Of a stretch of DNA of 34,692 bases, positions 25,915-34,692 are shown one piece after another (the stretch's first letter is position 1; each line of letters opens with the position of its first letter). The notes beneath the pieces were generated by a model that worked only from the letters and a program-made list of their open reading frames with translations, had not been told where the DNA came from and ran no database searches. Made by a program: the position numbers and the translations under genes. The stretch is from Mucilaginibacter sp. (GTDB lineage Bacteria; Bacteroidota; Bacteroidia; Sphingobacteriales; Sphingobacteriaceae): assembly GCA_028287865.1 (NCBI GenBank), contig JAQBOU010000035.1, positions 1 to 34,692 on the forward strand. The letters run 5' to 3'.

Positions 25915-26148
25915 ATGAGGGGATATGTTAACATTCCGAAGTCAATTTATTGCAAATATTGTAAGGATTGTGGCGCGCGACCGGTAATTGCCCCGGTAGA
26001 AGATATAGGGTACGTTGTTAAATGTCCGAAAGATAACAGTCATTACCAAACAATGCCTGGTTTAATTGATATAGAAGACTGGAACCGGCACAATACACTT
26101 ACTTTAACATCTATAGATTATAACATAAATCCGTTAATGGCCTGGTAA
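25915..26148 (+). CDS. Lar-like zinc-ribbon small protein
   Basis: The 77-residue protein has IYCKYCKDCGARPVIAPVED then VVKCPKDNSHYQT and EDWNRHN. The order CxxC / P-V / V-x-C / WNR-x resembles the restriction-alleviation (Lar) zinc-ribbon family often found near phage or restriction genes, though the second metal pair here is C and perhaps H rather than CxxC. No phage or restriction gene is adjacent. It lies 94 bases before the hybrid histidine kinase. The family link is inference from pattern. Confidence 0.55.
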   Translation: MRGYVNIPKSIYCKYCKDCGARPVIAPVEDIGYVVKCPKDNSHYQTMPGLIDIEDWNRHNTLTLTSIDYNINPLMAW

Positions 26149-26242
26149 ACTATAGGAACAATTTAACCTTGGGTCATGTTGATAAAAGATAAACCATGCA
26201 ATCCTTTCATTCCAAACCTTCACTTTGACAAATAAACCCTGA

Positions 26243-28036
26243 ATGAAATTGTTAAGGAAACTACGACGCTTTGTCGGATTCGATGATCCTGATTTATCGT
26301 TGGAAAATAAACTTTTTAATGCAATTTGTTTATTTGTAGGTGTTAGTGTAATCATCGGCTTAACAAACAATCTATTATTAGGCCTTCCATTTTATTTAAT
26401 CCTTCTTGAACTGACTATTGGCGGCTTGTGCATTTTTGCCTTTTACAAGAGTAAATATATTGGTTATAAAGAAAATATGTCTCTTGGTTTTATAACCGCC
26501 GGAATGTTATTATTTATTCCGGGCTGGTTTTTTAACGGGGGCATTGAAGGATCCTCTGCATTTTCAGGTGTTTTTTTAGTTGTTTTAATTATCATATTAT
26601 TAAAACGCAAATACCACTTTACTTACATCGCGTTATTAATGCTGGATTTTGTTTTATGCTACTTTTTAGAGAAACATTTTCCGCAATGGACTATACCGGC
26701 TAAAAGTATCAAGCAAAAGGAAGCTGACCTGTTTTCGTCCTCATTGACTAATATTATGATGGCGGGTTTGTTGATTAGCTTTTTGAAAAGAAGCCACGAA
26801 AAAGATAAAAATAAACTGATCGAAAAAAGTGAAGAACTTCAATCCTCACAAATAGCGCTATCAAAAGCAAAAGATCAGGCAGAAGGAGCAACTATAGCCA
26901 AATCAAACTTTTTGGCAAATATGAGCCATGAAATCAGGACACCTTTAAATGGAATTATTGGAACAGCCCAATTATTATCGTTGTCTGAGCTTTCGGCCGA
27001 ACAACATGAATTGCTTCAAACCCTGCAATCAAGTAGTAACCTGCTTATCAATATTATCAGCGATATCCTTGACCTGTCTAAAATTGAAGCCGACAAACTT
27101 GCACTTCATCCAAAGCCTGTTAATATAAGAACCTGTATTAGAACCGTATTTGAAATAATTAATCCAGCCCTGGCGATCCCCGGTAAAAACATTGATCTGC
27201 GGTATACAATTGAAGATAATACTGCTCAATACTTAAAAATGGATGAAAGCAGGATTCAGCAAATACTGGTGAATCTGATAGGAAACGCCATTAAGTTTAC
27301 CGATGAAGGATTTGTAGCCCTGCATATTACCGCCACTAATGTTGCCGATAATATGCAACAGGTAACTTTTAGTATAAAAGACACTGGTATCGGTATCAGT
27401 GAAGAGTCATTATCGCAGCTATTTAAGCCATTTTCGCAGGTAAATAATACTGCTTTACGAAAATACGGAGGTACCGGCCTCGGATTATCCATATGTAAGA
27501 AGCTGGTTGAAATAATGAACGGTAAGATTTGGGTTGAAAGTAAAGAAACAGAAGGTTCAGTGTTTAGTTTTAGCGTGCCTTTGCCAATAGCTTCTATCAG
27601 CAAAAAAAATGAAGAGCCTGAACTTGCCAACGGCGATTATCAATACCGGCCGCTTCAAATACTCTTAGCTGAAGACAATAAGATGAACCAGTTTATTGCA
27701 GGGAAAACGTTTAAGAAAATTGGTTATTCAATTGATATTGCTGATAATGGCAGGATTGCTATTGAGATGATGGAGCATAATACCTACGATCTCATTTTTA
27801 TGGATATTCAAATGCCTGAAATGGATGGCTTACAGGCAGCAAAATATATTATTGATACTTATGGTGACAGTGCCCCACCAATCATTGCCATGACCGCCAA
27901 CGTGTTGAGCGAAGACGAATTGAAATGTAAGCAGGCCGGAATGGTAGATTTTGTAAGTAAACCGTTCACCATCGACCGCCTGGAGAAAGTAATTCAAAAA
28001 TGGACGCTTCAAAAAGAAAGCTACGTTGCTAAGTAG
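26243..28036 (+). CDS. Hybrid sensor histidine kinase with receiver domain
   Basis: The 597-residue protein begins with about six membrane segments (residues 25-185) forming an integral-membrane input region without a large periplasmic loop. A coiled-coil linker leads to HisKA with H229 in [12 protein letters not shown]. The ATPase domain has [21 protein letters not shown] and [11 protein letters not shown]-terminal receiver has AEDNKMNQF and phospho-acceptor D521 in [11 protein letters not shown], with SKPF near 573. It ends without an HPt domain. The AraC-family regulator follows after 85 bases, but no direct link is shown. The signal is unknown. Confidence 0.94.
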   Translation: MKLLRKLRRFVGFDDPDLSLENKLFNAICLFVGVSVIIGLTNNLLLGLPFYLILLELTIGGLCIFAFYKSKYIGYKENMSLGFITAGMLLFIPGWFFNGGIEGSSAFSGVFLVVLIIILLKRKYHFTYIALLMLDFVLCYFLEKHFPQWTIPAKSIKQKEADLFSSSLTNIMMAGLLISFLKRSHEKDKNKLIEKSEELQSSQIALSKAKDQAEGATIAKSNFLANMSHEIRTPLNGIIGTAQLLSLSELSAEQHELLQTLQSSSNLLINIISDILDLSKIEADKLALHPKPVNIRTCIRTVFEIINPALAIPGKNIDLRYTIEDNTAQYLKMDESRIQQILVNLIGNAIKFTDEGFVALHITATNVADNMQQVTFSIKDTGIGISEESLSQLFKPFSQVNNTALRKYGGTGLGLSICKKLVEIMNGKIWVESKETEGSVFSFSVPLPIASISKKNEEPELANGDYQYRPLQILLAEDNKMNQFIAGKTFKKIGYSIDIADNGRIAIEMMEHNTYDLIFMDIQMPEMDGLQAAKYIIDTYGDSAPPIIAMTANVLSEDELKCKQAGMVDFVSKPFTIDRLEKVIQKWTLQKESYVAK

Positions 28037-28062
28037 TCAATAATTTGCAATACTTGAAAAAT

Positions 28063-28130
28063 ACCATAAAATATTTAAATGGTACCATAATTAATGGTAA
28101 TTAAGTGCTTAAAATTGTACCATGGTACAA
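28063..28130. promoter_or_regulatory. Palindromic ACCAT/ATGGT cluster over the AraC start
   Basis: ACCAT occurs at 28063, 28084 and 28119, and ATGGT at 28079, 28094 and 28122. The last pair lies in the perfect 16-bp palindrome TTGTACCATGGTACAA (28115-28130), which contains the ATG of the AraC-family gene. ATGGTACCAT (28079-28088) is also palindromic. The pattern suggests an operator array, possibly for autoregulation. Confidence 0.5.
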
Positions 28131-29009
28131 GGCACACCCATTTATGATATATGTACTTTATCTGATTTTAAGCAGCATGAAATACTCATCAGCAGGTTCG
28201 CTCCCTATTTAGATCACCATAAAAACCTAAACACCGCCCACCGGCATACTTTTTATCACCTGGTACTTTTTACAAATGGCGGTGGCAGCCACAGCATTGA
28301 TTTTGAAAATTTCACGGTGAAACCCTACCAGGTATATTTTATGATACCCGGGCAGGTGCATTCGTGGAACTTTGAAGGGTTTACAGACGGCTATATTATT
28401 AATTTTTCTGAAGCATTTTTCCATTCGTTTTTATTAAACCCTGTGTACCCGGAAAGTTTCTCATTTTTCAGTGGTGATACCAAAGCAGCAGTAATTGATT
28501 TGCCGGAAAACATACATCAAAAGATATACAACCTTTTTGAAGAAATTATTGAGGAGTTTGAACGTACCGACGTGCAGGAAACAGATATGCTTAGGGTGTT
28601 GATTTTGCAGTTATTTATCATAATTAACCGTTTAAATGATGGCCGGATAAGCAACGGTCCCGCTTCTTATAACCAAACATTGCTTAAAAATTTTCAAAAG
28701 CTTATCGGGCAGCATTATACCAATTTGAAATTGCCGCGTGATTATGCCGATCTGTTGTATATTACACCAAACCATTTAAACGCTATATGTAAAGATATGC
28801 TGGGAATCCAGGCAGGAGAAATTATCAGGAACAGAACAATGCTGGAGGCCAAACGCCTGTTAATTAACCCTCAATTAAGCATAACAGAAATTTCTTTTAT
28901 GCTTAACTTTAATGATAATTCCTATTTCACCAAATTTTACAGAAAAGCTGAAGGAATAACTCCCGAAGAAATAAGAAAAAACATTTTAAACGTCAATCAT
29001 CATGAATAA
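28122..29009 (+). CDS. AraC-family transcriptional regulator
   Basis: The 295-residue protein has an N-terminal cupin-like sensor (TAHRHTFYHLVLFTNGGGSHSIDFENFTV, IPGQVHSW; about 30-100). The C-terminal double helix-turn-helix (about 190-290) has LLYITPNHLNAICKDMLGIQ, RTMLEAKRLLINPQLSITEI and FNDNSYFTKFYRKAEGITPEEIR, all typical of AraC. The ligand is unknown. The start codon is inside a palindrome, and no better start is present. It overlaps the DUF983 gene by 8 bases, so the two are co-transcribed. Confidence 0.93.
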   Translation: MVQGTPIYDICTLSDFKQHEILISRFAPYLDHHKNLNTAHRHTFYHLVLFTNGGGSHSIDFENFTVKPYQVYFMIPGQVHSWNFEGFTDGYIINFSEAFFHSFLLNPVYPESFSFFSGDTKAAVIDLPENIHQKIYNLFEEIIEEFERTDVQETDMLRVLILQLFIIINRLNDGRISNGPASYNQTLLKNFQKLIGQHYTNLKLPRDYADLLYITPNHLNAICKDMLGIQAGEIIRNRTMLEAKRLLINPQLSITEISFMLNFNDNSYFTKFYRKAEGITPEEIRKNILNVNHHE

Positions 29010-29424
29010 CCAGGAAACTAAATTGCCAGTGTGGCCCGCAATTGTACATGCCAAATGCCCGCGGTGCAGAAGAGGGGATATGTTTGCCACCCCTATGTAT
29101 AGCTTTAAATCGCAGGCAATGAACAAGAGTTGCCCTCATTGCGGTTTGGTATTTGAACGCGAGCCAGGATATTTTTATGTGGCTATGTTTGCGAGCTATG
29201 CCTTGTTTGTTGCCGAAATGATAACACTTTCGGTTACTATAAGTGTGCTTACGGGCAGCACTAACCCCTGGCTTTACGTTAGTGTTATCATAGCTGCAGG
29301 CATCATACTTTCGCCATTTAATTTCAGGTATTCAAGGGTGATGCTGCTATACTGGCTTACTCCCGGCTTACATTATCACCCCGAAATGAGCGGCGATATA
29401 CCGGGAAACAAGCAGCAAGCCTAA
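29002..29424 (+). CDS. DUF983 family membrane protein
   Basis: The 140-residue protein has two CxxC motifs, CPRCRRGDMF (19-28) and CPHCGLVFEREPGYFYV, followed by two or three membrane segments (about 57-80 and 89-108). This is the arrangement of DUF983 proteins, which are small inner-membrane proteins of unknown role. The ATG at 29002 overlaps the AraC gene stop. Co-transcription with the regulator is shown by the overlap; its purpose is unknown. Confidence 0.85.
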   Translation: MNNQETKLPVWPAIVHAKCPRCRRGDMFATPMYSFKSQAMNKSCPHCGLVFEREPGYFYVAMFASYALFVAEMITLSVTISVLTGSTNPWLYVSVIIAAGIILSPFNFRYSRVMLLYWLTPGLHYHPEMSGDIPGNKQQA

Positions 29425-29459
29425 TAAGTCGGACAGGGTTTATCATTTCATTCTTGAAA

Positions 29460-29531
29460 ATGTGGATTAGTGTCATATTAATATTGATAATGGTCTTTTC
29501 ATTGCAATTTCATTTTGGCAAGGTAACTTGA
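29460..29531 (+). CDS. Possible 23-residue hydrophobic peptide
   Basis: MWISVILILIMVFSLQFHF is followed by GKVT and a stop. It would be a single membrane segment between the DUF983 gene and the next gene. There is no clear ribosome-binding site, and it may be chance. Confidence 0.2.
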   Translation: MWISVILILIMVFSLQFHFGKVT

Positions 29532-29550
29532 CTAAAATAAAAATATAAGG

Positions 29551-29880
29551 ATGGAATATTCGCTGTATAACAATCTGAATAATTTTGATAATATCTTATA
29601 TATCGGTGATGAGCCAAAAGTTTGCCTGTCAATTATAGAAGATTTTAATAACCGCCTGAACGAAATTGAGTATATGTATCAAGATTGGTTTAGTGGCCGT
29701 ACCGCAACAAACAGGCATGCTAAGCATGACAGGCTTCAATATCATATTCATTATCATTTTGAAGGAGGAATAGTGATATTCAAATTTAAAAATGACGACG
29801 AACTTCCATATTATATCCAAAGAGAGTGCTTTAATGCCTGCAAAAATTTAGTGGAAGAGCAATTATTTTATGCATCATGA
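29551..29880 (+). CDS. Uncharacterised 109-residue protein
   Basis: Not recognised. The protein is soluble, with many Tyr, Asn and acidic residues: YNNLNNFDNILYIGDEPKVC at the start, a possible amphipathic helix IIEDFNNRLNEIEYMYQDWF, a basic His-rich middle (NRHAKHDRLQYHIHYHFEGG) and a closing helix CFNACKNLVEEQL. ATAAGG lies just before the ATG. A hairpin terminator follows about 55 bases after the stop, in line with a real short gene. Confidence 0.6.
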   Translation: MEYSLYNNLNNFDNILYIGDEPKVCLSIIEDFNNRLNEIEYMYQDWFSGRTATNRHAKHDRLQYHIHYHFEGGIVIFKFKNDDELPYYIQRECFNACKNLVEEQLFYAS

Positions 29881-29935
29881 GTCTCTTTTAATATCCTGTT
29901 GAGTTAACTGGTTTTATTATTTGTTTATAATTAGC

Positions 29936-29975
29936 AAGCCGGGATTTGATGATAAATAAGCATCATTCCCGGCTT
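29936..29975 (+). terminator. Hairpin terminator
   Basis: AAGCCGGGA (29936-29944) pairs with TCCCGGCTT (29967-29975), and the inner GATGAT/ATCAT extends the stem. CATTATTTTAT follows. It ends the transcript of the 109-residue protein gene. Confidence 0.75.
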
Positions 29976-30119
29976 CATTATTTTATAAAACCAAGCTTAT
30001 TTATTTTTTTTAATAATATATGTAACCTTATGAATTCATAAGCCGTAGAAATGGGCATAATTTGATAAATTATATTACTGATAAATTACTTGATAAATTA
30101 AATTTATTGCACCCAAATC

Positions 30120-30272
30120 ATGGAACACAAATTAAACAACTTCAAAGCAGACCTTTATAATGTATTTGTTGAAGGCAACGCAAACGGCATTCAATTAGCA
30201 AGAGTTTTTGTTGTACTTGCAATACCGGTAGCATTAATCTGTTTTATAGGATTACATTCTGTAAAATATTAA
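30120..30272 (+). CDS. 50-residue single-span membrane peptide
   Basis: ATG 30120 opens MEHKLNNFKADLYNVFVEGN, followed by ANGIQLARVF and VVLAIPVALICFIGLHSVKY, then TAA. It has a polar 28-residue N-terminal part and one membrane helix near the C-terminus. No family was recognised. It stands alone between a terminator and a long non-coding gap. Confidence 0.5.
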   Translation: MEHKLNNFKADLYNVFVEGNANGIQLARVFVVLAIPVALICFIGLHSVKY

Positions 30273-30665
30273 GCAATAGCAGGGGACAATAGTGTAAGGG
30301 ATGTTAAGTCTTAACACAGGCGCTTAAAAAGCAAAACAGCTGCTGCATTTTACAACAACTGCATGCTCCTAACTATTAACTAAACCAATTTATACTTTAC
30401 GTTTTTTATCCTGGGGTGATTGTGCGCCGCAATATCAGCAGCAACAATTCTTTTTAAAGCTTTCATTAGCTTTGATCGGCAACTATTTCCCGAATGATTA
30501 CGGGTACTTCTTAAAATATCCTCCATCAAAAATAACTATATAAAGGCCCGGCCTTATAGTATCAGCACGCAATTTTGATACGTAGTTTTACGTAATTTTC
30601 TATTAGCGTTTGTTTGATGGGAGAATTATCAGTTACAGGGTTTTCACCCGAAATATCATAGCTAA
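30273..30665. other. 393-bp gap with no convincing gene
   Basis: The stretch contains the palindrome AAGGCC-C-GGCCTT (30543-30555) within a longer imperfect inverted repeat, and TACGTA...TACGTA shortly after. A 48-codon minus-strand frame (30526-30380) is present but has no supporting signal. The gap lies upstream of the stop of the minus-strand ABC transporter and may include its transcript end. Confidence 0.5.
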
Positions 30666-32501
30666 TTATTGATAACCCTTAGCCTGCAGGTTAAACAATT
30701 CAGCATAACGGCCATTTTTTTGGATGAGTTCCTGGTGACTTCCAATCTCTGCAAGCTCACCTTTTTCAAGCACCAATATCCTGTCGGCCATGCGTACTGT
30801 ACTAAAACGGTGAGATATCAATACGGCAGATTTACCTTTGGTAAGTTCAGCAAAACGTTCAAAAACCGAATATTCCGCACGGGCATCCAGTGCCGAGGTG
30901 GGTTCGTCAAGGATCAGTAACTGGGCATTACGCATGTAAGCCCGTGCAAGCGCAACCTTTTGCCATTCGCCGCCCGATAGTTCAACCCCTTGTGCAAAAC
31001 GTTTGCCTAGTTGTTGGTCATATAATCCTGGTAGTTTAGCAGCAAGTGTATCGGCAAGGCTTTGTTTGGCTGCTGCTTCAATTAAAGGGCGGTTATGTTG
31101 TTGATTGATATTGCCCACTGCTATATTTTGCGCAAATGTCATCTGGTAACGTAAATAATCCTGGAATATAATACCTACGTTAAGGCGCAGGTCGGCAAGG
31201 TCATAATTGCGCAGGTCAGTTCCATCCAGTAAAATACGCCCTTCGGTTGGGTCATAGAGCCTGGCAAGTAATTTTACAAGGGTTGTTTTACCTGCGCCGT
31301 TCTCACCAACCAGGGCAAGTTTTTCACCGGGATTTAGTGTGAAGCTCAGGTGCCTGTTGGCCCATCTGTCGGAGTTTGCATACCGGAAGCCAACATCTTC
31401 AAAAACAAAGCCCTGCTGTATGCTTTTTGGAAAAGGCAAGGGGTGCGCCGCCATTTTTATCTTAGGTGTTATCTCAAAAAACTCAAAGAAATCCCGCAGG
31501 TAAATAGCTCCCTGTGACATGGAGGTAAAACGCGATAAAATGCCTTCGAGCAGCGCACGTAATTGCCTGAACGACCCGGCCAAAAAAGCAAGCTCGCCAA
31601 TGGTTACCGTGCCATCAACCGCCCTTACAATAATAACCACGTAGGCGGCATAGTAACCAATACTGCCCAGCATGGCAAAAAACGTACCCCATAAAGAGCG
31701 TTTTATAGATAATTGCTTATTATCGAGATAAAACTTACCAGACAATTCTTTAAAGCGTTCAATAATAAAGCCCGAGAGGTCAAATATCTTTACCTCCTTG
31801 GCAGTTTCATCACTTGCGCCCAGGTAACGGATATAATCCAGCTCGCGGCGTTCAGGGGTTTGGCCGCGGGTAAGGGCATACGTTTGGTCGTTAAAATAAG
31901 ATTCTCCTAAAAAGGCAGGGATAATGGCAATGAGCAGTAATATGATGAGCCAGGGATTAAAAACCATCAGCCCGGCTGCCAGGAAACCCATGGTTATAAG
32001 GTCCTGCACCTGGCTCATTACCTGCGAAAGTAAAATAGTACGGCCTACAGTTTGCTGCCGGGCGCGTTCCAGCTTATCATAAAATACAGCATCTTCAAAC
32101 TGGTCAAGGTCGAGCGTTGCCGCATGTTCCATTATTTTTACAGAAGTATGGTTGCTGAAAAGGTCGCCCAGTAAGGAATCTAATAGGGTGTTACCACGGC
32201 TGAGTGCATCAGTCAAAATAGCAAGGCCGAATTCAAGGCCCACCAATTGCCACAAATAATGGGTGCCCGCCCCATGTTTATGGCTCAATAAAATTACCTG
32301 GTCAATGATGAGCTTGCCTACATATAACAGTGAAACCGGCATGGCCGAGCGGACAACGCGCAATACGGCGTTCACTACCGTCATCCAGGGGCTGGTTTGC
32401 CATACCAGTTTAAAAAATGCGGGCAGGTTGTTTAACGCGGCAAGGCGTTCTTTTAAAGTTAACGGCTCAATGCGTAAATTTTTAGGTGGACGGGTATTCA
32501 A
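30666..32501 (-). CDS. ABC exporter half-transporter (membrane plus ATPase domains)
   Basis: The 611-residue protein has a type-IV exporter layout: six membrane helices in about residues 30-340, then the ATPase. Walker A GENGAGKTT is at 399-407 (K405), the Q-loop at Q447, the signature LSGGE at 508-512, Walker B LLILDEP with E533, and the switch H564. It probably works as a homodimer. The substrate cannot be told; relatives export lipids, peptides or drugs. It is divergent from the HAD gene, with no partner transporter gene next to it. Confidence 0.93.
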   Translation of the reverse strand: MNTRPPKNLRIEPLTLKERLAALNNLPAFFKLVWQTSPWMTVVNAVLRVVRSAMPVSLLYVGKLIIDQVILLSHKHGAGTHYLWQLVGLEFGLAILTDALSRGNTLLDSLLGDLFSNHTSVKIMEHAATLDLDQFEDAVFYDKLERARQQTVGRTILLSQVMSQVQDLITMGFLAAGLMVFNPWLIILLLIAIIPAFLGESYFNDQTYALTRGQTPERRELDYIRYLGASDETAKEVKIFDLSGFIIERFKELSGKFYLDNKQLSIKRSLWGTFFAMLGSIGYYAAYVVIIVRAVDGTVTIGELAFLAGSFRQLRALLEGILSRFTSMSQGAIYLRDFFEFFEITPKIKMAAHPLPFPKSIQQGFVFEDVGFRYANSDRWANRHLSFTLNPGEKLALVGENGAGKTTLVKLLARLYDPTEGRILLDGTDLRNYDLADLRLNVGIIFQDYLRYQMTFAQNIAVGNINQQHNRPLIEAAAKQSLADTLAAKLPGLYDQQLGKRFAQGVELSGGEWQKVALARAYMRNAQLLILDEPTSALDARAEYSVFERFAELTKGKSAVLISHRFSTVRMADRILVLEKGELAEIGSHQELIQKNGRYAELFNLQAKGYQ

Positions 32502-32658
32502 TAGTAGTCTCTTTCTGATTTAATTACAAGTAAAATTAGCTAATAAAAAGATAGATTTCGGGTGTTGAGGGTTTTGTGAGGGAGTGATGACAAAGCAATT
32601 TGACATTTCCCAAACCTGATGTTGCCGGTGCCTGATCAGGGGATTAAAAAAAATCCAT

Positions 32659-32666
32659 TACTTTTG
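32659..32666 (+). promoter_or_regulatory. Putative -7 box of the HAD gene
   Basis: TACTTTTG fits TAnnTTTG and lies 17 bases before the ATG at 32684. No -33 TTG was seen at the normal distance. Confidence 0.5.
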
Positions 32667-32683
32667 CCGCAATAGCATCAAAT

Positions 32684-33328
32684 ATGGGAACTTCATTGAA
32701 AAATAAATTCGACAGTATAATTTTTGACCTTGACGGTACCCTTTGGGATAGCACCGGCAATGTTGCGGTGGCCTGGCAAACCGCTATGGACCAGGTTGAT
32801 TATGTTGATGAAGTGATGACACGGGAGCGGGTGCGGTCAATTACCGGTATGGCATACAATTTTATTTTTGATAAGCTTTTCCCCGAACTGAATTATGAAA
32901 GGCGGACAGAGCTCATGTCGATATGTGCTAAAAGCGAACTCGAAATTTTGCATACAGAAGGCGGAGAGCTGTATCCAAGTCTTGATGAAACACTTGGTTA
33001 CCTTGCCGGTAAATACAAGTTGTTTATTGTAAGCAACTGCCAGAGCGGTTATATAGAGGTGTTTTTAAAGATAAGCCAAATGGAACATTACTTTATGGGC
33101 CATCAATGCTATGGCACTAAGGGTAATCCCAAAGCCGAAAATATAAAGGATATTGTTAACAATCATCAGCTTACAGCACCTGTTTATGTAGGCGATACCA
33201 TGGGCGACTATGATTCTGCCACCAAAGCTGGTGTACCATTTATTTTTGCCAATTACGGGTTTGGCTTGGTTGAAAATGGGCAGATCGCCACCATCAGCAC
33301 ATTCAGCGATCTGGTGGATCTGTTATAA
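32684..33328 (+). CDS. HAD-family phosphatase (phosphoglycolate-phosphatase-like)
   Basis: The 214-residue protein has HAD motif I IFDLDGTLWDS with nucleophile D15 and D17. It has an alpha-helical cap (about 25-95), motif II FIVSNCQSG, a lysine in NPKAENI (motif III) and motif IV VYVGDTMGDYDSATKAG. This is the Gph/PgmB-type subfamily with a C1 cap. The exact substrate is not set by sequence. It may form a unit with the downstream oxidoreductase, though 98 bases separate them. Confidence 0.88.
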   Translation: MGTSLKNKFDSIIFDLDGTLWDSTGNVAVAWQTAMDQVDYVDEVMTRERVRSITGMAYNFIFDKLFPELNYERRTELMSICAKSELEILHTEGGELYPSLDETLGYLAGKYKLFIVSNCQSGYIEVFLKISQMEHYFMGHQCYGTKGNPKAENIKDIVNNHQLTAPVYVGDTMGDYDSATKAGVPFIFANYGFGLVENGQIATISTFSDLVDLL

Positions 33329-33426
33329 GCCGCGGCTACTTAGCGGAGTTCATCTTAAAATTTATACTTCTTTGGTAAGTTTAAATTTATATCCTTAGTT
33401 TTATTATATCCTAATAAAATAAAGAT

Positions 33427-34533
33427 ATGGCAACAAATCATAAATTTTCGCGCCGCGATTTTATCCGAACCGGTTCGGTTGGAATGGGTGCATTGGCTTT
33501 AGGCAGCGCATTATCATCGCTGGCAGCTTCGTCGCCCCAAAAAAAGCTGGGGATTGCTTTGGTTGGTTTAGGTAATTATAGTAACGGGCAGCTTGCGCCT
33601 GCATTGCAGCATACGCAAAATTGTTACCTGGCAGGGATTGTAACGGGTACACCTTCGAAGGCAGCGGATTGGGCGAAGCGCTACAATATCCCGCAAAAAA
33701 ACATTTATAATTATCAGAATTTTGATGAGATCGCCCATAATCCGGATATTGATATTATTTATGTGGTGCTACCGGTGTTTTTACACAAAGAATATACGAT
33801 AAGGGCCGCAAAAGCCGGCAAGCATGTGATTTGCGAAAAACCAATGGCGCTGAATGCCGGGGACTGTGAGGACATGATAGCAGCCTGTAAAACGGCCGGC
33901 CGCATGCTTTCCATTGGTTACCGTTTGCATTTTGAGCCGCATAACCTTGAAGTGATGCGCTTGGGACAGCAGCAAATATTAGGGAAAGTAACTAAAATAG
34001 ACACTGGCAACGGGTTTACCTACCGCGGCGACCCTAATGCATGGCGCTTAAAAAAGGCAATGGCCGGCGGCGGCGGCTTAATGGATATGGGAATATACAG
34101 CATACAGGGAACCCGTTATACCTTAGGGCAGGAGCCAATAGCCATTAAAGCGACGCAGGAAAAAACACGGCCCGATCTTTTTAAAGAGGTTGACGAAACC
34201 GTTTTTTGGGAAATGGAATTTCCCGGAGGGTTTAAAACTACAGGGAAATCAAGCTACAATCACGACTGGAGTTATCTGAAAGTTGATGCAGAACATGGTA
34301 AATTTGAGCTTGGTCCGGCGTTTGGCTATGGGGGTATTGATGGTAGTGTAAACGGCAAGCCTATGCCATACCCGCAAATTATACAGCAAGCCGCCCAAAT
34401 GGATGATTTTGCACAATGCGTGAGGCTAAATAAACCTACCCGTGTTCCAGGGGAAGAAGGGCTGAAAGATATGAAGGTAGTAGATGCAATTTACAGGAGC
34501 CTGGATTCGGGAAAGTGGGAGAAGATAAGTTGA
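33427..34533 (+). CDS. Tat-exported Gfo/Idh/MocA-family oxidoreductase
   Basis: The 368-residue protein starts FSRRDFIRTGSVGMGALALG, a twin-Arg export signal, followed by LGIALVGLGNYSNGQL (NAD(P)-binding loop). GKHVICEKPMAL near 133-144 has the conserved EKP lysine, and IGYRLHFEPHNLEV with GGGLMDMGIYSI gives the sugar-binding part. The layout matches exported glucose-fructose oxidoreductase-like enzymes that carry their own NADP(H) through the Tat route. The true sugar substrate is unknown. A short repeat and palindrome region follows the stop. Confidence 0.9.
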   Translation: MATNHKFSRRDFIRTGSVGMGALALGSALSSLAASSPQKKLGIALVGLGNYSNGQLAPALQHTQNCYLAGIVTGTPSKAADWAKRYNIPQKNIYNYQNFDEIAHNPDIDIIYVVLPVFLHKEYTIRAAKAGKHVICEKPMALNAGDCEDMIAACKTAGRMLSIGYRLHFEPHNLEVMRLGQQQILGKVTKIDTGNGFTYRGDPNAWRLKKAMAGGGGLMDMGIYSIQGTRYTLGQEPIAIKATQEKTRPDLFKEVDETVFWEMEFPGGFKTTGKSSYNHDWSYLKVDAEHGKFELGPAFGYGGIDGSVNGKPMPYPQIIQQAAQMDDFAQCVRLNKPTRVPGEEGLKDMKVVDAIYRSLDSGKWEKIS

Positions 34534-34592
34534 TTGGGTGAGTGGTTGATTGGGTGAGCAGGGAAATCGCGTTTAAGTACTAAGCGTATAAA

Positions 34593-34648
34593 TTTTGGCT
34601 AAAGCCGTTTAGTCGCTTCGATTTTAACCGTTGGCTGAAGCCAAACGG
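34593..34648. repeat. GGCTAAAGCC / GGCTGAAGCC palindromic repeats
   Basis: TTTTGGCTAAAGCCGTTT (34593-34610) and CCGTTGGCTGAAGCCAAACGG-like sequence (34629-34648) are two related palindromes 18 bases apart. They follow a short direct repeat TGATTGGGTGAG (from about 34533). They look like dispersed intergenic repeats at the end of the window. Confidence 0.5.
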
Positions 34649-34692
34649 CAATGAAATGCAAGCAATCAAATATCTAAAATCATTGCCGCCCC

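Noticed and set aside
27256..27630. 124-codon minus-strand open frame
   Set aside because: It is antisense to the ATPase domain of the hybrid histidine kinase, and the sense frame has clear kinase motifs.
30380..30526. 48-codon minus-strand frame with a basic product
   Set aside because: A TATTTTTG box lies almost on top of the ATG and there is no ribosome-binding site or family match; it is not supported beyond being open.

Overview
The window looks like a piece of chromosome from a Bacteroidetes bacterium, most likely Sphingobacteriaceae close to Mucilaginibacter or Pedobacter. This is inferred from the protein style, moderate-to-low GC, -7 boxes of the form TAnnTTTG, lipoproteins with SCKK-type lipoboxes, a type-B type IX secretion (T9SS) sorting domain, and the purH-mreBCD-mrdA-rodA gene order. 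No rRNA, tRNA, CRISPR array, transposase, integrase or phage gene was seen.

Region 1 (1-4658) is housekeeping and metabolism: the start of carA (minus strand, cut by the window edge), panB, an RluA-type pseudouridine synthase, a 2,3-diketo-L-gulonate reductase (dlgD/yiaK type), a small lipoprotein and purN. Region 2 (4676-13077) is purH followed by the rod-shape cluster mreB, mreC, mreD, mrdA (PBP2), rodA. It is interrupted by two units that each carry a four-helix-bundle (S23/IVP family) gene between imperfect inverted repeats of GATTAGAGG type. One unit, between purN and purH, holds a decayed gene. The other, between mreB and mreC, is intact. This pair is the most interesting structure in the window and may be a small, poorly described mobile or repeat-associated cassette.

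Region 3 (13205-18893) holds a beta-propeller protein, an uncharacterised minus-strand protein, thymidine kinase (with a TTG start), a lone receiver protein, a lipoprotein GH13 enzyme with an altered conserved region I, and a 48-residue histidine-rich lipoprotein. Region 4 (19014-22653, minus strand) holds a GH16 glucanase-like enzyme, a Tat-signal Nif3-like metalloprotein and an exported amidase. Region 5 (22757-30272) holds a membrane protein, a secreted NHL-propeller protein with a T9SS type-B tail, a Lar-like zinc ribbon, a hybrid histidine kinase, an AraC regulator whose start codon lies inside a perfect palindrome, a DUF983 protein and small proteins. Region 6 (30666-34533) holds an ABC exporter, a HAD phosphatase and a Tat-exported Gfo/Idh/MocA oxidoreductase.

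The intergenic spaces carry several families of short inverted repeats (AATTCGTGAAATTCG, CCATAGTCCATGG, GAAAGCTAAAAG, GGCTGAAGCC, and the GATTAGAGG arms). Some lie just upstream of promoter -7 boxes or start codons. All identifications come from reading motifs and recalled family features; no database search was run.
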